From contig CM041465.1 of NCBI GenBank assembly GCA_023213395.1, forward strand, positions 114,335,741 through 114,399,740: DNA of 64,000 nt. The letters run 5' to 3'. This stretch comes from Cycas panzhihuaensis. Taxonomy: Eukaryota; Cycadophyta. Made by a program: the position numbers and the translations under genes. Each line of letters starts with the position of its first letter. Position 1 is the stretch's first letter. The notes beneath the pieces are model-generated. The model saw only the letters and a program-made list of their open reading frames with translations, was not told the DNA's origin and made no database searches. Positions 59,023 through 64,000 of the stretch are shown here, piece after piece.

Positions 59023-62000
59023 TAGAATCGTACCTCTGGGGGTCATTAGATTGGAAGAGATCAGGCCAACATAACTAACAACTTTGTGGCTAAGGATCAC
59101 AAGAATAAGGAAGAATGATCACCCATAAAAGGCATTAGTACATCGAAACACAGGTTCAAGGACTTGCAAATGGTGCATAAGCTCCCTTCCAAGTAAACAC
59201 CTCCTCAATTCAAAGCTGGGGAAAAAGAGGGATCTCCTCAGTTTACTGAGTAACCTCTAAAAGGACCCTCCCATCTTAGATGGCTAAGGAAAGAGGGTGA
59301 AGGTGAAGGTGCACCTCTTCTTTTGAAGAGGGTATGAGGAGAACAAGTCCTAACCAAAGGGAGAAGAGGCTCGCACATAAGTTGTGACCGGCTAATAATG
59401 TGAGTGAATGAGGAAGGAGTCAGGTTGAAGGACCAACTTCAGACTAAAGGTGAAGCCAAGGGAGACTTTTCTAAAGAGAGAAAAGATGACCTTGAGAGGA
59501 GGCACCCTCAAGGCACTACACCTAAAAGAGGGGTTAAGTGTAGGAGATAAAACAAGGTATAGTGTTCCTAAGTTTATGTTTGTTATATAGCAAGGTAATA
59601 TAGGAATACGAGTTGTTATTTTTCGTATTTCGTTCTTAATAGTAAGGAAAATGAACTCAAAAGAAATAATGCACTTACTCTCTCTTTCCTAAGTACTAAC
59701 CTCCCTCTCTTTATCTTTCATAAATATAGGAAAAAGAAGGGCAAGCAAGCAACCAAGGAAAAGAATACGAGTGTGAAATGCAAACCCACCTAATAATATG
59801 CAAGAGAGGAGCAAGGTATAAACGGAAAGATGTATGACCTACATCGCCCAAATCCTAGTGAAAACAAAGGTTTAGGTGAGAGAGTGAATGAGTAACTAGA
59901 GAAAGGTAACACCTATTGCTACAAATTAACTAATTCTACTCTATACATCTAAATGAGGCAAGCAATAATAACTCATTTTGGAGCAACTCATTTTTCCTTT
60001 CTTATTTTGGAGCAAAAAGAAAGGGGGGAGAAGGGCGAGAATAGGAAAGACAAGGTAGGAAAATATACCTAGGAATTAGATGATTAGTGTAGCATCTTCC
60101 TTTCTTCCTTCATAGTCCAACCTTTCCTCCTTAACGTGCCTTGCCGCATATAGCATGGTGAAGGGAGCACCAGCAAAAGGGGGCTTCCTTACCTTCCCTA
60201 GAACTCAAATGTAAAAGAAATCGAAAGGAATGAATGAAATGCCTCTATTTGGAATTTTAAAGCATAATAATAATAACAACTGGGATGGGAAAGCATACCT
60301 GCAATGAAGGTCTTTGTTCTCTCTAAAGCATATGGAACCTACACAACATAAGGTTTGCCCTTTCCCAAGGGGCTCTAATTGCATGTGGGAGTAAGTGTAT
60401 ACAAGAAGATGTATATATATATATGTATTCCTTTTCAAGGGAAAAGGGTAAAAGATAATAGACTTAACAAATATCTATTAAATAACAAAACATACAATAT
60501 TAGTGTTATTTTGCCTTGTATGCATGACAAACAAGTAATATGAAAAAAGAGGAGTGAAAGGGAAGAAGACAGGTGGCCTCAGAATAGCTAACCCTCCCAG
60601 CTAAAAGGTCCACACATTCCTAAGCACTCAAGCCAATGGCTAAGAAGGTCAAGATCACTTAATAGTAAGAGCAAAATAGGTTTTGCATATGGAAGGAAAG
60701 TTGCAAGAAAACTGTAAAAGTTACAAAAGCTGCAAAAGTTCCAAAGTGAAACTTTTGCAAGATTTTGTAAAAGCAATCCCTAAAGCTAGAAAGACACAAA
60801 ATAGGGCTAATAACTAGGTTATATATGGTTCTTAGTAGCTAGTTGCAGGCATAACAAGGGGCTACCTACACTGTAATCAGTAGAGGTCCCCACTCCAAAA
60901 GTTTTTTGGGTAGCAAGGAATGTATAGAGAAGGAAAAGGTAAGGAGAGAAGGGGGCTACTCTTGAGGAGAAGGCGTATGGGTGTGGAACCCTACCTAAAA
61001 CTCCTTTCACTCTCCCACAGACCACTTTTCCTACTACCTCCTTAGATGGACCCTAAGAAAACTTTGGGAAGGAGGTGGACAAGCCAATAAAAAGGAGGGT
61101 TTACCTCCCAATACAAAAGAAAAGAAGGAGACTTCACATATACAAGTAGGAGAAGATAAGTAAAAGGATACCTATGTTATGAAAGAAAAAGAGCAAAGGC
61201 AGATCTGTAGATACCTAGTAAGGATAGATCTGAGGTAGGTCTACCAGGAAAATTGGTTGAAAAGGAGGGTTCCTTTGGGAGATTGTTGGAAAATCCTTGC
61301 AATACAATGGAAGAGAAGCATAACCTGCAAAAGAAATGATGCTTGAGGCTTGGTAAGGCATTTAGAACATGGCTCTACCTCAGCTAGCCCTACTACATAC
61401 CTACAACTCACATTTTTTATCTTATAGGAGCCGGTAGCTAAAGTGTGAATCAAGTACAGTAGGATTAAAGCTTCTTTCAAAACTTGTGGAGAAGAGAGAA
61501 GAAAAAAGAAACTAATAAAAAGATAAATAAGGTGAATTTTGGGTTTTTAAATCCAACTCTATCTCAGCAAGCAGTTAGGATTCACCCTGGGTAGGAAACA
61601 GCCTGCTACCACATGGCAATTTCATATTTGGTATAAAATTAACCATGTCTAGATCAAAAAGAGTTTTGAATAGTCACACCATGGAAAACTTCATGGTACC
61701 ATGAAGTTTGCAGTGGTACTATAGAGTTTACAGTGGTGTGGCTAAAACTAAGGTAAAAAGGAAAGGGAGGAGCTTGGAGGCTCCTAAAAAAGGGGGTCCT
61801 AGACCCTAAGAGAGCATAATGAAATGTCAAGGTAGTGAAGGGCTCCACGGGACCTAAAGGAATCACAATGTGCGAGAAAATGATGCTTAAGGACTCCAAA
61901 AAGAAACAATGCTGCATAAAGGTGAGAATCAGGCCTAAATGGGGTGCTAGGGGTTATGTCACACCATGAAATGATGCGAAATAGGTTGTGGGAACCAAAA

Positions 62001-62264
62001 ATACTTAGGGACATCGTGGAGACATGGAAGAGGGTCATGGAGTACCATGGGATATGTATCCTAAGTCATCATAGGCTAAAAGTGTCAAGATACAATATGA
62101 ACAGGCAAACAATGCATAGTGATTGTATAGTCAATCAATCAAAATGCAATGTACATAATGCACCTCGATTAACCATTTCTAAAATTGATGAAAGTGAAGA
62201 TAGAATCATACCTAAACTCACCTAAGTTGAGTCATCTATGTCCATTCCCAGTAGCCAGGAAATA
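59023..62264 (-). repeat. 5' LTR of element C (3,242 bp)
   Basis: Starts TATTTCCTGG (TG changed to TA) at 62264, ends TTCTA at 59023. Contains the unoccupied counterpart of the element B target at 60918-60922 and a TTTAAAAA TATA-like site near 61553. Confidence 0.88.
61686..61709. promoter_or_regulatory. Perfect 24-bp palindrome in the C 5' LTR
   Basis: AAACTTCATGGT and its exact reverse complement meet at the GGTACC centre. It is followed by GCAGTGGTACTATAGAG and ACAGTGGTG, degenerate repeats of the core. Confidence 0.7.
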
Positions 62265-62269
62265 CTTAG
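62265..62269. other. Target-site duplication of element C, right copy (CTTAG)
   Basis: One base different from CCTAG at 24940-24944. Confidence 0.55.
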
Positions 62270-62607
62270 TAGAACTCAAAAAGTTAAAAAAAATCAAAGA
62301 ATAGGAGTACTTAGGAAGGATATTGAAAATATTGTTAGAGTAGTTCCAAATATAGAACTCCTTTACCTAATTGTATAGGTTAGTGGATTCTACCATCCCC
62401 CTCATATCCAAGCCTTCTGTCACGTTCTTCACCCATAACTTATTAGATGGCATAACTAAGTGAAGACTCCTTCTTAGGAGTTGGGCAAAGGTGGCTACTT
62501 AAGTCCTCTTAAACCTCATATCTCTTGGTTCTAGTTGACATAAAAGGAAACATCTTATTGATTGAGAGATATCTAGTTTAGGTCCACCTAAGATGACACC
62601 ATCTTTC

Positions 62608-62627
62608 TGATGACTATACTAGGGAAC
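62608..62627 (+). other. Primer binding site, element D
   Basis: TGATGACTATACTAGGGAAC, matching E in 18 of 20 positions (TGGTGACTATACTAGAGAAC). Confidence 0.7.
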
Positions 62628-62651
62628 TACCAATTATTTTCTTTCAAAGGA

Positions 62652-64000
62652 ATGAAAACTACAACACCTACTCCTAAGTGCTCTTTGAGGCTCTAAGGCC
62701 TTCCACCATATTCTTAAGTGCACCCTTTATACTTTATTCAAGAAGTCTCATCATCCTATGTTGAATCTTCAAAACTTTAAGTACATGACACTTATGTTTA
62801 TCGTCCTAAAGATTCAACCCAATTGTATAGCATACCAATGGAACAAGGATACCTTGAACCCTCTCAATACCCTAGTGATCTTTCTTTTGTAGATCCCTCT
62901 TTTACATAAGAAGAACCACCTTCTAGTCAACCACATTCATTATTCTTTGAGCTAGTTCTCACTAGGGTTCCTACTCCACTGCACATGCCTAGTTACAAAG
63001 ATCCATTTTACTTGGAGAGTCATACCATGATATCCCTACTACAGCATCTTTAGATTTATTCTTTAGGTGAGGATTATAAGTCAATAGAAGTTGTGGCCCC
63101 ACCTAATGTTGTTTAATCTCCTCATCCTTCTCATCCCCCTTCACCAAGACCTTCATCGCGATCCTATTACCCACCTTTAGAGGAAGTGGATGACCATAAA
63201 TTAACTCATTCATAGCCTCATCAATCTCCTATTAGACAACAAGTTTGGATTCACTCTCCTTATACCATGACTCCCACCCATGGGGGTACTACTACCATTT
63301 TTGTCTATGGAAACCCTAGTACCATTCATGAATCTACTTCCAGTCAAGTAGTTATGACTTTACCTAGTTCACGACCTATTCATTCTTATACCACTAGAAT
63401 TTCCTCTTCCTATCTAGTTTCTTCCACCATTCAATTACCCCCTTACACATCACATACCACTTGGTCTCATGGTGTTAGACCTTGCCTACCATCTCCTAGA
63501 GCATCTAATATGATTCTCTCTTCTCAATATGTTTCTCATCCTTATCCTTTGGCAAGTTAATCATAAGCTTTGAGAGTTTCTAATCCTACTTCTTCTTCAC
63601 ACATTCTTAGACCCACTTTGTAACCCAATCCTTTCTATACTTTCAACTTAATTTTCCCTCAATACCTTATACCTCAAACCAACTCTATGGTTAACCTTGT
63701 AGCATGGTTTAATCCCTCGTCTACTTTTCCACCTCTTAATATTTTACAATCATAACAATAATAACAACTACAATAACTTGTTTATTTGTCTATTCCTCAT
63801 CCATCATTCTTGCCTCAACGTTCTACTACATTGAGGCCAAGGAGACCTTTCCTTAATTACATGAAGTCTCCTTTTCCACGTGATGTTTTGTTATCTCCTA
63901 TGCCTCTATTTCTTCCTAAGTTACCTAAATTTTCTAGTGACTCTTCTTAGGATCTTGCCTCCTAAATATAGGAATTTATACTTTCTTGTAGAGATTTCAT
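62652..64000 (+). pseudogene. Element D gag, 5' part (continues beyond window)
   Basis: ATG at 62652, 25 bases after the primer site, then KCSLRL and GLPPYS, the family start. One frame can be followed with stops to the window end: a Ser/Pro/Thr-rich half including a 97-codon open part from 63267, then FPRDVLLSPMPLFLPKLPKF near 63880, aligned with LPHPLEVPRF of B at the start of the capsid-like part. About 15 stops. Domain beyond 64000 not visible. Confidence 0.75.

Larger units (their letters stand above)
24945..62264 (-). mobile_element. Element C: Tat-like Ty3/gypsy retrotransposon, split by element B
   Basis: Minus-strand element with 5' LTR 62264-59023, an aberrant duplicated block (59022-56820), gag-pol 56660-49925, antisense gene, second RNase H ORF, polypurine tract and 3' LTR. 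The 3' LTR is in two parts, 44999-43685 and 26824-24945, separated by the insertion of element B. With B removed the 3' LTR is 3,195 bp, against 3,242 bp for the 5' LTR. Flanking CTTAG/CCTAG is a likely target duplication. C lies within the 5' LTR of D. Confidence 0.88.
62270..64000 (+). mobile_element. Element D: Tat-like Ty3/gypsy, 5' LTR end to gag, cut by window edge
   Basis: A primer site at 62608 of the same type as in B, C and E, then a short leader and gag on the plus strand. About 340 bp of LTR lies right of C (62270-62606); the rest should lie left of 24940. C is therefore nested in the D LTR. Confidence 0.72.

Noticed and set aside
62265-62269. Possibility that C and D are one element
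   Set aside because: They are on opposite strands, each has its own primer site and gag start, and the CTTAG/CCTAG pair and TATTTCC LTR start mark a boundary.
1-64000. Host genes, tRNA or rRNA genes, CRISPR arrays, bacterial-type operons
   Set aside because: None seen on either strand. Unexplained stretches (11973-12773, 18089-20619, 22751-24939) have no coding or RNA-gene signature I can support.

Overview
The window is plant nuclear DNA made almost entirely of LTR retrotransposons nested in one another. I see no host gene, no rRNA or tRNA gene and no CRISPR array. A seed plant is indicated by Ty3/gypsy elements of the Tat type (very long, LTRs of 2.4-3.2 kb, gag opening with a conserved RLRGLPP-like motif, extra ORFs downstream of integrase) and Ty1/copia elements primed by initiator Met-tRNA. 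Stop codons are scattered through every reading frame and many are explained by C-to-T or G-to-A change, as expected for methylated, long-silent repeats. The species cannot be named from this.

Layout, left to right. Element A (+, 1-8558) is a Tat-like copy cut by the left edge; it ends with a complete 3' LTR and sits in the gag of older element E (-, 8559-11972; LTR, primer site, gag start). A copia element G (+, 12774-18088) follows in AT-rich spacer, then a decayed copia pol F (-, about 20620-22750). Element C (-, 24945-62264) is a Tat-like copy inserted in the 5' LTR of element D (+), whose primer site and gag lie at 62608-64000. C's own 3' LTR is split by element B (-, 26825-43679), a complete 16,855-bp relative with two 2,715-bp LTRs and a 5-bp target duplication. 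C's 5' end also carries a 2.6-kb tandem duplication that fuses gag to the middle of the LTR.

A, B and C share one unusual plan. In sense order they carry LTR, primer site, gag, protease, RT, RNase H, integrase, then an antisense gene, then a 141-codon second RNase H ORF, polypurine tract and LTR. The antisense gene has a TATA box, a leader of about 670-700 bp containing two palindromes, a probable plant-mobile-domain-like first exon, a short intron at the same place in all three copies (111-132 bp), and a coiled-coil second exon. It lies head to head with the second RNase H ORF, about 0.5 kb apart. A 24-bp GGTACC-centred palindrome in its leader recurs in the LTR, upstream of the LTR's TATA-like site. 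This intron-bearing, self-promoted antisense module is the most interesting system in the window.

All copies seen are decayed; B is the best preserved. Boundaries rest on reading the copies against each other by eye.
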